A DNA stretch of 64,000 bases from Ichthyophis bannanicus (GCA_033557465.1 CM066033.1:904544808-904608807), one strand, 5' to 3'; shown: positions 20,040-31,306, counted from the first letter of the stretch. Program-made: numbers and translations. Notes: generated from the letters alone by a model not told the origin.

Positions 20040-20612
20040 CAGTGTTGGAACGGGGTCCTAAGGGCTCGGGAATGGGATCAAGTGATCTCAGCTCGGTGTT
20101 TAAGAGGGAGTGTGGGAAGATCATGGTTGGGATCTTATCCATTCCATCCTTTATACGAAAAACCAGGCAAATTACCAGCAATAGGGCCTTCAGTTATTCA
20201 GCTCCCACCCTTTGGAACTCTCTCTCCGATTCTATCAGATCAATTAAAGACCTAAAGACTTTCTGCAAAGAAATAAAAACCCTACTTTTCTCTGAATTTT
20301 ATAATTCTTCCACTTCCACTACCCCCTACCTCTTATCTCCCTCGACTACCCTCCCCCCCACCTCTGACAAGGACACCCCCTAGAACCTCCCCTGTAACTT
20401 GTCTTTCAGTCATCAGATTCTGTCAATAGTTTAGACTCAGCTCCCACGACACCTCTGTTTGGTATCTAGCTGATATGTAAACAGTTCATTGTATTATAAT
20501 TTTACATGTTCTCTGTAACCAAATTGTGAGTTTTGTTCAATGTAAACCGCCCCTGATCGAAGGAAGAGGCGGTATATAAAAACAATTAAATTAAATAAAT
20601 AAATAAATAAAC
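20040..20612 (+). mobile_element. L2-like LINE 3' end with (AAAT)n tail
   Basis: The plus strand encodes RAFSYSAPTLWNSL, then IRSIKDLKTFCKEIKTLLF, the RT C-terminus. It ends with AATGTAAACCGCCCCTGATC, GGCGGTATATAAAAACAATT and an AAATAAATAAAT tail. The same tail in reverse orientation is at 46205-46290. Confidence 0.75.
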
Positions 20613-21269
20613 AACTCTTCGCTTGCATGGGGGATAGGGGTGGTCTTTGTTAGTAATATGGAGAGGCCAGCAGTGGGAAAAGGAGGGGGGGGGGGGGACA
20701 GTGCATCACCTTGACAGTAATATGGCTAGAAAAGGGTATAGGTTGGGGGACATTTGTGAAAGTTGATAAAGTTGGCTCGGGTTGGTAGCTGTAAAAATGT
20801 TGTGTTTTGTAATAAAGCTGCGATCAGGTTATCACCAATCAGTTGTGAGTGTGATTCTTGGGGGGGGGGGGGGGGTAGGGAACAAGGACACTACGGTGTT
20901 GGGCGGGAGTCCAGGCTACCAAGGTTACAGAACATCAAGGATCAATTGATACATTCAGGACTTACTTAAAAAACATTGTTTTTTGTTTGGGTTTTTTTTA
21001 CTTTTGGATACTTTGGAGGTAATTTTGACAAACCATTTCCATATACATGTGGGAACATACACACGTAAATGGATCCTTGTAAAATTTCAACTAGCATAAA
21101 ATACATGTTTTGACATGATGGCACATGCTTCACTGGTGGGTGTGCACAGGGACGGAAACATGGTAGCGCACGTCAGTAACCCCTCACTAGGACGGCCCCA
21201 GTAATACACCCAGCAAGCAATGAGGCAGTCATACCGAACGGTGTCAAGGCAAACCATGCATACTATGTA
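20613..21269. other. No gene; G homopolymer runs
   Basis: G runs at 20686-20697 and 20859-20876. No recognised coding sequence or repeat boundary. Confidence 0.4.
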
Positions 21270-21782
21270 AATAGCAGAATGTATATAGTCAGCACTTTTG
21301 TAAATAGTCTCCTCCCAATGACATGCCCACCTGGGCCGGGGTCTCGATCCCCAGCGTGTATATAGTTACCTGATTTTGTCCAAGTTAGATCACCTGTTCT
21401 ATTGTAAATACAGCGCAGCCTAGGCTGCAATGTATACGTTATTGTTATATGTAAACTCTGGAATTTGTTACCAGAGGATGTAGTAAAGGCTGTTAGTGTA
21501 GCTGGGTTTAAAAAAGGTTTGGACAAGTTCCTGGAGGAAAGGTCTATAAACCATTATTAAGAAGGGACCCAGGATATCAATGCTTGACCCAGTACAAGCA
21601 TTGTGGAACCTGTGTCTTTTGGGGAAACTGCTAGGTACGTATGACCTAGATTGGCCACTGTTGGAAACAGGATACTGGGCTTGATGGACCTTGGTCTGAC
21701 CCAGTATGGCATATCTTATGTTCTTATGTAAACCGCGCTGGTTTTAAATAGTGCGGTATAAAAGAGACATTAAATAAATAAT
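21270..21782 (+). mobile_element. L2-like LINE tail split by a CR1 3' end
   Basis: 21270-21434 and 21728-21782 look like two halves of one repeat; the second half is ATGTAAACCGCGCTGG...GTGCGGTATAAAAGAGACATTAAATAAAT, an L2-like tail. Between them, 21435-21727 is a plus-strand CR1 3' end reading WNLLPEDVV-like protein, FKKGLDKFL, and ending CAGTATGGCATATCTTATGTTCTTATG. The shared ATGTAAAC at both joints may be the target duplication. Confidence 0.65.
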
Positions 21783-22985
21783 TAAAATAACCCTACCTGA
21801 AAGACTTTGGTAGAATACTGTATACAATCCACTCTTTTGAAGAATTATAATAGAGAGTAGAGGAGCAGACCAATGCCCACTGGAGAGAAGGTGATCAGGA
21901 TGCCAAACTGAATTTTAGAGAACAGTATTGGGTTTATTCTTTAAACACAGTGGCCCCATGTGGAGTGAATCAAGAATGTGATTAGTATAGTATATTGCGA
22001 AAGCACTAGTAGATGCAGTCTCGGACGAGAGCTGTGCCAGTTTTACATGAAGTAGCCTGCATTTTTAGAATCAGTTGTAGCACAAAATTGCCAGTACTCA
22101 CCGTTGAAAAGTACTGGTACTTCACATTGAGTAAAAGTACTGAAGCAGTTGGGATGGCAACACATTTTTCCATCTTGGACGAACTGAACAACCTGTGCAA
22201 ATTAAGTAAACTTGTTTTAAACTGCATTACTTTTAAAAGATTGGAACTATGATTATGTTAGAGTTGAACCTAGAACAGTAAAATAAAGAAATGCCACAGG
22301 AGTATGAAGGTCCTAAAAAAGTATATTAGGCATGAATGGCAGCTTGGAAACATGTAAACAACTGGAAGGAAGAGGGATAAAGTTATTTTTTCATATTACA
22401 TTTTATTTGTTTTCTATTTTAATAGAATTAGTTTATATTAGTTAATTTTATCCAGGGCAGATGAGATATTTCATTTGTCTATAAATGCATGTGATCGTGC
22501 AATGGTAATGTCCAGATACATCAAACTGTTTCTACCCAAAGAAATGGATAAAGTGCATCCCAAAACATTACATAAGTAATCTGCAATTCAGCAAATGACT
22601 TGTAGGCATCAAAGACGGATAGGACTTCAGGAAGTGGCAGGGGCCCCCCAAGCAAAATTTTACTGAGTACTTCCCATTATCGCAGTGGCAACGGTGGTGG
22701 TAAACTTACTTGATCATCTGTGCCACGCTGCCTCCACTCTTGTAAGTTTCCTGCATGCCCTGTGGTTATTCCCCACCAGGTCGAAGTCTCATGGTGTGGC
22801 TATTATTGCCATCAAAGATGATCAATTAAGTTTGCTGTGCTGTCTTACAGATGCTGTGTGGGCCCCCCTTCTGCCCTGGCCCCCCTCCCGCCTTGTGGGG
22901 GCTGCTTAGGTGGAATTTATGCCACTGATGTCAAGATTTAGAAGAATATATTAACATATCATAATAAATGATGGCATGTAGAGCC
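21783..22985. other. No gene recognised
   Basis: Low GC DNA without a convincing frame or repeat end. 22620-22915 is somewhat GC-rich with a 74-codon frame of no known family. Confidence 0.4.
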
Positions 22986-23270
22986 TGATATTCAAAGGAT
23001 TTATGCTCCTAACTTGGCCTCTTTGAAAATTTACTAGGGCTGAGTGCCTACATTTTTTTTCTTAAAATTTCATTAAAATCGTAAATGTATGTGCATAAAA
23101 TGTAGGTAGCAAAGGGGGTGGATTTAGGACGGGGGGAAATGTTAGGAGCTTAGCATTGATTTTCAGTACCAGGCACCTAAATTAGCCTCATAAATGTAGA
23201 TTAATGAAAGGCAGGCCTAAATTTTAAGCTCCTAAATGAGGGTGAATTTTCCACTGAAAACTTAGGGGTA

Positions 23271-23338
23271 TGTTTACTAAACCATCTGAACGTAGCAGCG
23301 GCGACGTTATCGCGTGATAACGTCGGCAGCGGTGTTAA
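23271..23338. repeat. MITE end (TA-flanked GGGGTATGTTTACTAAAC)
   Basis: Begins TTAGGGGTATGTTTACTAAA, followed by the palindrome GACGTTATCGCG/TGATAACGTC. Its mirror image GTTTAGTAAACATACCCCTA lies at 26759-26778. Either one element is filled with later insertions or these are two members of one family. The TA at the outer edges suggests a TA target. Confidence 0.45.
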
Positions 23339-23545
23339 GGCTGGAGGAAAGGTCCATAAACCATTATTAAGAAGTGACCGAAGATATCAATGCTTGACCC
23401 AGTATAAGCATTGTGGAACTTGTATCTCTTGGGGATACTGCTAGGTACATATGACCTAGATTGGCCACTGCTGGAAACTGAATACTGGGCTTGATGGACC
23501 CTGGTCTGACCCAGTATGGCATATCTTATGTTCTTATATGTTATG
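23339..23545 (+). mobile_element. CR1 3' end fragment
   Basis: Same sequence as the end of the CR1 copy at 21435-21727: CTGGAGGAAAGGTCCATAAA, GGATACTGCTAGGTACATATG, then GACCCAGTATGGCATATCTT and TTATGTTCTTATATG. It has inserted at the end of the MITE-like sequence before it. Confidence 0.8.
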
Positions 23546-24239
23546 TTCTAGGGGGCTGCAGGTGGCACATGCTGTGGTCCAGCTGGGGCACAGTCCGGAC
23601 TAGGCAGATGCCTAGGTGGCACATAGGAATGCCGAAACTGTAAAGCAGCAAGACAGCAACTGAAGAGGGACCAACATGGGCACGAGTGATATTACCCAGC
23701 AGGTACCCCCAAGAGCACATAACATTGGCAGACGGTGTCGGGGGAAAGTGTGCATGTCCATGTAGGCACCCCTACCCGAGAACCCGTACCATAGGCAGCT
23801 GCCTACCAGCACACTGGATGGCCTGGGACTGCGCATCACCAGCACCACCGGCATAAGGGCATGTCAGCATGGTGGTGGAGGGGTGCTGGTGGCGGAGGGG
23901 GCAGTGGCATCTGCCCACAGCAGACCAAAGCCAAGCCCCATTTAGGTGGGTGCTGTGCACTGCAACAGACAAGGCCTGTCTGATGAACAGTCATGGTATC
24001 CCCAGGGAATGATCTGCCCCTGTGGCAACAGTTTGGTGTAGTACACACAGCCAGTGTGTTCAGGGGCAGAAGGTCACAAGTTCAAGTCCCAGCTGTGGCT
24101 CCTGCCAACCTTGTCCCCATATTTTACCCAGTACTAAACCGTGGTAATAAAGACGGAACCTTTATTGCAGATTAATTAAACATGCCTGAAATGCCTATAT
24201 TTTACCCTACAGAGCACAGACACCATAAACATGTGCAAT
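23546..24239. other. Unassigned repeat-like DNA with tRNA-like B box
   Basis: CA/GGTG-rich DNA without a recognised gene. Around 24038-24100 the order GTAGTACACACAGCCAGTG...CACAAGTTCAAGTCCCAGC resembles a tRNA-like promoter (B box GTTCAAGTCCC), as in tRNA-derived SINEs. Confidence 0.35.
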
Positions 24240-24247
24240 ACCTAGAG

Positions 24248-24440
24248 CAGAGTTTCCCAACTGCAGTCCTGGATGGCCAAACACCATTCAGGTTTCATGC
24301 TGTCCCTAATAAATATGCCCATGCTGCATTTGTATGCATCGCCCCCATTGTATGCATATGTATCTCATGCATATTCATTAGGGACAGCATGAAAACCTGA
24401 ACAGTGTTTGGCCCACCAGGATCGGAGTTGGGAACCTCTG
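24248..24440. mobile_element. hAT MITE with 8-bp target duplication
   Basis: 193 bp palindromic element. The left half CAGAGTTTCCCAACTGCAGT...CATGCTGTCCCTAAT is mirrored by ATTAGGGACAGCATGAAAAC...GTTGGGAACCTCTG. It is flanked by ACCTAGAG (24240-24247) and CCCTAGAG (24441-24448), a 7/8 match in hAT size. No coding capacity. Confidence 0.85.
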
Positions 24441-24594
24441 CCCTAGAGCAGCGGCCAACAGGGGCAGAAACACCCACACCCACAGGCTCCACTATCCAAA
24501 GCCTCACGGAGAGTCAGGCTGTTGGGCCCTGTGCTGAGCAGCATCTCCCAATACTGGCACCTGCATACCTTAGCAATGCTGTCCTAAACTTGGG

Positions 24595-24715
24595 AACATG
24601 TTCCACATATATCAAAAGGTTGCTATGATTAATGTCAGCTAACAAAACCTAAGTTAAACACGATTTATTGATAGAGATTCATCATAGCAACCTTTCTGAT
24701 ATCTGTGGAGTGTGT
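24595..24715. repeat. Imperfect palindrome
   Basis: AAAGGTTGCTATGA (24617-24630) faces TCATAGCAACCTTT (24682-24695), with further flanking complementarity of CACATATATC against GATATCTGTG. About 110 bp foldback. Confidence 0.7.
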
Positions 24716-26190
24716 TTCAGTTATTGTTTCTGACAGTGTTTACCACCCCGAGGAGTGACCCCAACAGTATTGCGTACCATAGCAATTCCTGCACTGTGCC
24801 CAGGACTGGTGTGGTGGCCAGGGCTGCCACAAACCTCCATATCTGCACAATGCTGGCATAGGTGTGGGAGTGTGTGTATGTCTATCCAGTGTGTTGTGGC
24901 TGCCCACACCATATTGAGCCCACACTTCTTGCACTGTTTCCAGTGTTAGCCTGCCAATATGCATAATGAGGAGCAAGATACTGTGGGTATTGCCCGGACA
25001 GGGTGGTCTGGGCAGGATGCATCTGCACAGGGTATAGGGCAATGGCTGGGACATTGTAGTGCCTGACCACCACCTGCACGGACAGGGTGGCCACAGCATA
25101 TCATGCTGGGAGGTCACTCTCACCCTGACTGAGCAGTGACCATGGCATGGCTAGGTTCCCCCATAATGCTATGCAGCATTTCTCTCAAGTGAAATTTATG
25201 GGTTCTCTCTTCTAGGGCTCAATCACTGACATACCTGCTTGGTGGGGTGTATGTGGGAGTGTGTGTGTGCGTGTGTGCTCACATCCCATTTTAGGGTGCA
25301 CACAGTTCCTTCAGGAACATGCACTATGTACTAGCTAGCAGACTGTCTGCAGTTAGTGTGTGTATGGTTGGAACACCTTGCAGGGTGCAGCGGGTGGAGA
25401 CTGACTGCTCTCTGCTGGTGAATATTAGATAGTGGTGGGGGGCAGCAGACTTTTCCAGTGTTCTGCCTGTCTGCCATTGCTTTACATGATGCATACAGAT
25501 CTGCATTGACTGCCCTGTAGGGTGCCTGTTCCGCAGCAGGACGGGGGTTGATGGTCCTCTCTACTGCCACCATTGCAGAGATGTACAATGTGGATCTGTT
25601 GGTGGGAAGTCCTGTCCCTCCACCCTGAGCCACAGAGGGCGGGTTGGGTGGTGCTACATAATCTGCTTTTGGGTCCAAACACCCCCCCCCCCCCTTTCAC
25701 CTATAACATGTGACCATGGCACCCACACAGGATATGCACTATTCTGGGTGCATCATAGGCCAAAAGGGCTAGATGTGACTGTAAAATACAGATGGACACA
25801 GGTGTATCCTAGGTGTGTCTGCAAGAACTACCTATCACACACTGGCACTGATGGGTACCTGCAGCATAGCCTATCTCAGCCAAGCCAGGTGCTGCGGACC
25901 TGGTGCTGGGTCGCCCACCTCACCCTCAGGGTGAGCACAGGACCCGCACAATGTCACAGTCTGTAACTACTCTGTGCCAGTAACACACACGGTCAGTTCC
26001 CCCTACCAGGCCTAGGTGCTGTGGGGGTGCATACACCATTATGTGATCAGCTGTAGACTGCTGATCTGCATGTGCAGTGCATCATGGGTACAGGTGGTTT
26101 TACCCTATCCTGGTAACCACAGCAGGCAGGTTGCGTGGTGACCTGCAGTCTTTCTGTAGCCAGCCAGCAATGTGGCAGTAGCTATAGAGA
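24716..26190. other. No gene; CA/TG-rich repeat-like DNA
   Basis: Several short frames of 60-127 codons without family resemblance. A C homopolymer lies around 25681-25696 and a GT-rich stretch at 25255-25280. The base composition matches the flanking palindromic repeats, so it is probably repeat-derived. Confidence 0.35.
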
Positions 26191-26192
26191 TG

Positions 26193-26582
26193 TAGCCTAC
26201 TGGTTACTTCAGTGACTGTGGAGGCAGAGGTCATGGGTTTGATCCCACAGTGGTGTTATTTAGGAATGCTGTCTGAAGCTTTTCCTTTTCATTTCAATCA
26301 GTGCTGCCAGCAGAAACACCCTCACAGTGCTGTAGCCTAAGGTGCCTCATAGGCGCCCTATAGGGCACATTATAGGGTGCCTTGGCAGACAGGGCACTTT
26401 ATAATGTGACCTATGGGGTGCCTTATGAGGCACCTTAGGTTATGGTACTGTGAGGGTGTTTTTGCTGGCAGCACTGATTTAAATTAAAAGAAAATGCCTC
26501 AGACAGCCTTTTCAGATTACACCTTTGCAGGATCAAACCCATGACCTCTGCCTCCACAGTCATTGCAGTAACCAGTGGGCTA
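26193..26582. repeat. 390-bp palindrome with tRNA-like outer ends
   Basis: The left arm (26193-26388) and right arm (26389-26582) are reverse complements at roughly 85% by eye. Each outer end reads CACTGGTTAC-like A-box sequence, then GTGGAGGCAGAGGTCATGGG and TTTGATCC, a tRNA-like B box (GGTTTGATCC). It therefore looks like two tRNA-derived SINE units joined tail to tail, or a single palindromic repeat carrying Pol III-type promoters facing inward from both ends. Confidence 0.7.
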
Positions 26583-26778
26583 AATTCTTATAGCTTCTAG
26601 CACTGCGCTGGCATGTACTTAGGGTTAACATGCATTAACGTGCCACAGCGCCTACTATCGCGCGATACAGATTCTTGCTACCTTAGGACTGGAACGCCCA
26701 CTCCTTATATGGCATTCTTCACATTATCGCTGCAACTAGCACCGGTAACATTAAGACGGTTTAGTAAACATACCCCTA
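26583..26778. repeat. MITE end, mirror of 23271
   Basis: Ends GGTTTAGTAAACATACCCCTAG. The inner part CGCGCGATACAG...TTATCGCTGC recalls the ATCGCG palindromes of 23271-23338. Confidence 0.4.
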
Positions 26779-27189
26779 GGTAAATTTAGGAGCTCAGCTT
26801 TTCTGGAACTTTGGGTTTGCGATCTTGCTAGAGCTGTACTGCAGTTACACATATATGTCACCTCTTAAGGGCTCTTATCCCAAGTTCTCCCAACAATGAA
26901 ACAGGACTCTGTCCTGTCCAGGCTGTCTTCCACCAGGCATTCTCAGAATGTCCTCACGAGCAAAGGACAGACTAGGCACTGGTGTCTAGGAGGCCAGGCT
27001 AGAATGTGTTATCCGTTTAAATGCTATGCTCCGCCCCTAATCCAGGAACTTCATTCCCTGGGTGAGGGAAATAGAGGAGTTTATTCTTGACTGCATTAGC
27101 CATAGCTCTCCAGCCCTCATCAGTAATCTTCATATTCTTATTCTTCTTCACCCTTTGCCAGGTCAGTGCACAGAGTTGCACAGCCAAGT

Positions 27190-27577
27190 ACTGTAGTTGT
27201 TTTGTATTCTGTACAAAAGGAGATCAGGGAGAGAATCCAAGGAGAGAGCAAATAAGAATAGGACTCAAACCATTGCTGGCATAGTTAGTGCAGAAAGTGA
27301 GCATGCCAAAATTGATGTTATCATCCACTTAGGTACAAATGACATGGCTAGAAATGGTGCCTCTACAGTTCAGAAGGAGTTCCACATTCTGGGAGAGAAA
27401 CTCAAACCCATTGCTAACATTATAGTATTCTCAGAGGTTCTGCTTGTTCTTGGTAAGGGGGCAGAAAGGTTGTATTACATAATCAACTTTAATACATGGC
27501 TCCAAACATGGTGCAAGCAAGAAAAATTTAGATATATAGGTGAATGGGGAAATAGATGAAACAACAAGAGGCTAAAC
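27190..27577 (+). pseudogene. CR1 LINE ORF1 with SGNH-esterase domain (5' segment)
   Basis: A 120-codon frame includes IDVIIHLGTNDMARNG, the GTND block of SGNH esterases, then LGEKLKPIANIIVFSEVLL and LYYIINFNTWLQTWCKQE. Some CR1 LINEs encode an esterase in ORF1, and this order of blocks fits. The frame is cut by hAT element 2 at 27578 and goes on at 29702. The N-terminal PHD-type part is not seen. Upstream to 27085 may belong to the same LINE. Confidence 0.7.
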
Positions 27578-28669
27578 CAGGGGTCTCAAACTCAAATTGC
27601 TTTGAGGGCCAAATGAGGACTTGTAAAATAACCCGGGGCCGCATAAGATGCAGGGCCTCGTTTGCATAAGGGGCCTCATTTGCATAAATATTTGCATAAT
27701 GTTACCATACCCTAACCTTTAGTAAACATGCCTCTTAATGAGTGTATGGATAAAGAAAGACTAAAAGATTTCTACATTACAATAATCCAGTGCCAACCGC
27801 CAGGCACATTAGGAACTACTACAAACAAACACTGCCCATTTAGAACCCATAGCAAACCCGCCATATCCTAACAGCACTACCAGGACTCACAAAGCACCAT
27901 ACCCTACCTATTAAAAGGCAACACTGCAAATATTAAATCAATACATTTCAGAGAATAACAATACATGACCTACTGGGGAAAGAGAACAAGTAGCAATGTC
28001 AAATAGGAATTACATAAACAGAATACCTCAGCTCAGTTACACATGCAGAACATACACCATCACCAAACAAGGAATCAAAATTTAGAAACAAGAAGACAAT
28101 AATTAAACTGGGAACCCCAAAAGCCAAACTTGGAATGTACAACAACACTGTAGAAATAAAACTATAAATTAATTTCCTCTTGTACTAAACAAAGCGCAGA
28201 CGTTATTGATGCACATTTCCCAGAGCTGACATATTCCAGTTAATAAATTCAAAATAAAGAGATATTTTTCTACCTTTTGTGCATTTTTTTTCAGTTGCAA
28301 TTTTTCCAGCCACTTTCTTCTGGTTTCTTTGTGCCTTCTGCTAACTCTCCATCGTCTGCTGTCCATTTGTCCTTTCTTCTCTCTTCTAGATTTTTTCCAT
28401 TCTCTCTCTACATCTGCTTTAACATACTAATCTTTCTCCTTTTGCTCTTTCCTCATTCCTATTTCATCCACTCAAATTTTACCCCTCCATCCTCAATCCC
28501 CACTTACTCTCCCAATACCTGGCCAATTGTAGATTTGTCTTCCCTCCCACACAAAATATGTTTCCCCTCTCCATTTCACTCTCCCAGCTCCATCCCATTC
28601 TAATCCTCCCCCAACATCAGCTCCCTTCTAGTTCCAGCCCCACACAGCACCCACTCCCTTCTAGTCCCT

Positions 28670-29225
28670 GCATCAGCCCATTTTCAGTCCTAGCCCTCCA
28701 TCAGCCCATTTCCAATCCTAGCTCCCCCCATCAGCCCATTTCCAGTGCTAGCTCCCTCCCCTCACAGCCCATTTCCATTCCAAGTCCCCCTCCCCATCAG
28801 CCATTTGCAGTTCAAGCCCCCCTTCCACTCAGCCCATTTCCAGTCCTAGCAACCCCCCCAGCCCATTACCAGTCCTAGCCCCTCCATAGCCCATTATCAG
28901 TCCTAACCCCCCATAGCCCACTTCCAGTTTTACCCATCATCCCATTTTCAGTCTTACCCCTCATAGTCCATTACCAGTCCTAACCCCCCCATCACCCCAT
29001 TTTCAGTGTTACCCCCATCACCCCATTTTCAGTCTTACCCCCTTCATAGGCCATTACCATTCCTAAACCCCCCATAGCCCATTACCAGTCCTAGCCCCCC
29101 ATAGCCTATTACCAGTCCTAACCCCCCCATCAGCCCGCTTGCAGTCTTACCCCTCCATCACCCCATTTTCAATCTTACCCCCCCATAGCCCATTACCAGT
29201 CCTAACCCCCTACCCCCCATCAGCC
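28670..29225. repeat. Minisatellite, CAGCCCATTACCAGTCCTAA units, in hAT element 2
   Basis: Degenerate tandem array homologous to the one at 14390-14905, here with CAGCCCATTTCCAGTCCTAG and CACCCCATTTTCAGTCTTAC variants. Confidence 0.85.
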
Positions 29226-29237
29226 TAGGTAGATTTT

Positions 29238-29605
29238 AAAAAATCCAAACTTGCTGCTGCTGCCGCCGCCGCAGTATCAAGCGTCCCGTGGGCCCCTCTG
29301 CCCGGCAGAGTCCTCTCCTCCCTGCAGCATCAGCTCCAAAAGCGGCGGCTTTCAGAGCCGCGAACAGAGAGAGTTTCTCTCTCGCAGCTCTGAAGAGCAG
29401 CGAGAGAGAAACTCTCTCTCTTCAGCTCCAAAAGCGGCGGGAATTGAGTGGCGGGAAACTCTCTCTCTTCACGGCTCTGAAAGCCGCCGCTTTTGGAGCT
29501 GATGCTGCAGGGAGCAGAGGACTCTGCCGGGCAGGGGGGCGCCGCGGGATGCTTGATACTGTGGCGGCGGCGGCAGCAGCAGCAGCAAGTTTGGATTTTT
29601 TTTTA
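29238..29605. repeat. Long inverted repeat in hAT element 2
   Basis: The left arm from AAATCCAAACTTGCTGCTGC through GCAGCATCAGCTCCAAAAGC is matched by GCTTTTGGAGCTGATGCTGC through AGCAAGTTTGGATTTTT. Arms are about 150 bp with a small unpaired centre. GC-rich, with trinucleotide (GCN) runs at both outer ends. Confidence 0.85.
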
Positions 29606-29701
29606 CTCTACCGGCCAGCTGCTTAACACGCCAGGCCAAATGCATCGCAGGCCGCACAAGATGCTCTCTCGGGCCGCGTGTTTGAGACCCTGGGGCTAAA
29701 C

Positions 29702-30254
29702 TGTGTTGATGGACTACATCTCTCTGTTGCATAGAAAAGGATTCTAAGTGAAAAATTCAGGCGTTATGTGGATAGGCATTTAAACCAGGGAAAGGAGGTG
29801 ATGGATGAAGGGGGAAAAAAAAAAGTTCAGAACATCACTCCCTGCAAAAACATAACAACATTGGAAACAGATGCAATATTAACCCACACATCAATGCCAA
29901 GTGGGAAGAGGCGTGTAATGCAAAATCCATGCAAAATACAGGCAGGCCAGTCAAAAAATGTTGACTAGGCTTTGAGCATTTGTGCTCATTGCTTTCCGGC
30001 AAAGTTCCTGACCTGGAAGCCCTAATGGTGGAAATGGACTTGGACATTGTGGCCATCACAGAAACATGCTTTTAACGGGTTGCATGAGTGAGATATAGCT
30101 ATAGCTGGTTCTAATCTATTTAGAAGAGATATAGGGCTACTCCTCTTTTTCTACCCTCTCTGTCAAAAGCAATATTAAAGCTGCTGAAATGCAGGGGATG
30201 TGGGGAAAAGAAGCACACTAGGTTGTGTTGAAAGAGGAGATCAGACGGTCATCC
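29702..30254 (+). pseudogene. CR1 LINE: end of ORF1 and start of ORF2 endonuclease
   Basis: Continues the CR1 after hAT element 2. Readable pieces are a KFRRYVDRHLNQGK-like end of ORF1 near 29755-29800 and LEALMVEMDLDIVAITETCF near 30015-30075, which corresponds to the N-terminal endonuclease block ending Thr-Glu-Thr. Stops and frameshifts follow. It is cut at 30255 by the endogenous retrovirus. Confidence 0.65.
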
Positions 30255-31291
30255 TGTAGGGTATATTCGTAGCACAAAAATAAGTTAGACTCTCTGTTGT
30301 CTAGGGGAATATGGCTACTATCCCAGCCCAAAATTCTGTGAGTTATTCTGGCAATGAGCCACGAAAGAATTCTGGTCTGCAGATATATATTAGACTTTAT
30401 TATAGGCAACCAAATAGAAAAATATACACACACATATATGGCTAATTAGAAACATAAAGTAACAATTTGTTATTGTACAGATATACAATTGGACAACGTA
30501 AGAAATCAGATTAGTAACCAGACGTCACTGATTCGCTCTGCACTGAGGAAAAGCAAGAAATATATTGCTAACCCCTTTTCCCATCCAGGAGAGGAGAGAT
30601 AAGCCAGTACCTTAGCTCCGTCGGCACTCAGAAGCAGCTTCTAGCTAGTGCGGGCTCTAGCCTCGTCAGGCGAGCCGCAGTAAGTCCGAACCGGAGGTAT
30701 CTGTGAAAGTCTTATCTCAGACCTGTGGAGGACGGCCTAGCCCACACGTAGGGGCCGTCTGGCGGAAGGCTCAGGGCGCAGGAATCAGGTACGCAGTGCA
30801 CAGCAGCAGGACCGGTGCAGAAGTCTGTATGTCCAGGTGGGAAAAAGCCCCAACTCTCTCTTACTCTCCAACTTACAACTAAAGTTTCCAGCGCAGAATG
30901 CATAATTCTGTGTGAGAATCCTCCGTCATAGGTCCGATGATTGGTGGGCACCAGGCAGTCTGAGGTGTTCTCAGTGAATCAGGAGGTCGATGATGAGCAG
31001 CTTCTTGCAAACAAAGGAGCCATGGTAAAAAGTCAGGCAGAAGCAACAGTATGTAACTTCTGGGCATGCACAAGTGTCCAAGGCCAGCCACGGACAATAG
31101 CCTCTGTATGCATGCACACTTAGAAACGCTGTGCAAGCAGTTGCTTGAAGGACAGGCTTATAGCTGAACACAGCAAAAGTGAAGTGAAGAATCCATCTTG
31201 TCTTGTGCAGTTTGGTTCATTTTGGTTCAGGCCTGAGTTGCTGAGCAGGCCGGAGATTTGCATGTAGAATTGCAGGGGTACCAGCCCTACA
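30255..31291 (-). repeat. 3' LTR of endogenous retrovirus
   Basis: 1037 bp, in element orientation TGTAGGGCTGG...ATACCCTACA, so the ends are inverted copies of TGTAGGG. A minus-strand AATAAA lies at 30396-30401. No polymorphic gaps can be scored because the partner LTR is mostly in the gap. Confidence 0.85.
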
Positions 31292-31306
31292 TCTCCCCCC
31301 CCCCTT
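31292..31306 (-). other. Polypurine tract of endogenous retrovirus
   Basis: The minus strand reads AAGGGGGGGGGGAGA directly before the 3' LTR start TGTAGGG. Confidence 0.85.

Larger units (their letters stand above)
27578..29693. mobile_element. hAT-type element 2, shares core with element 1
   Basis: 2116 bp. The left end CAGGGGTCTCAAACTC and right end GTTTGAGACCCTGG are hAT/Charlie-type termini. It is flanked by the perfect 8-bp duplication GGCTAAAC at 27570-27577 and 29694-29701. About 27654-29225 is homologous to 13398-14880 of element 1, including the minisatellite. The right part is a 370-bp inverted repeat. No transposase recognised, so non-autonomous. It interrupts CR1 ORF1. Confidence 0.9.

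Noticed and set aside
26193..26582. Functional tRNA gene
   Set aside because: Box-like motifs only; no cloverleaf with acceptor stem could be drawn, so a SINE-type head is more likely.
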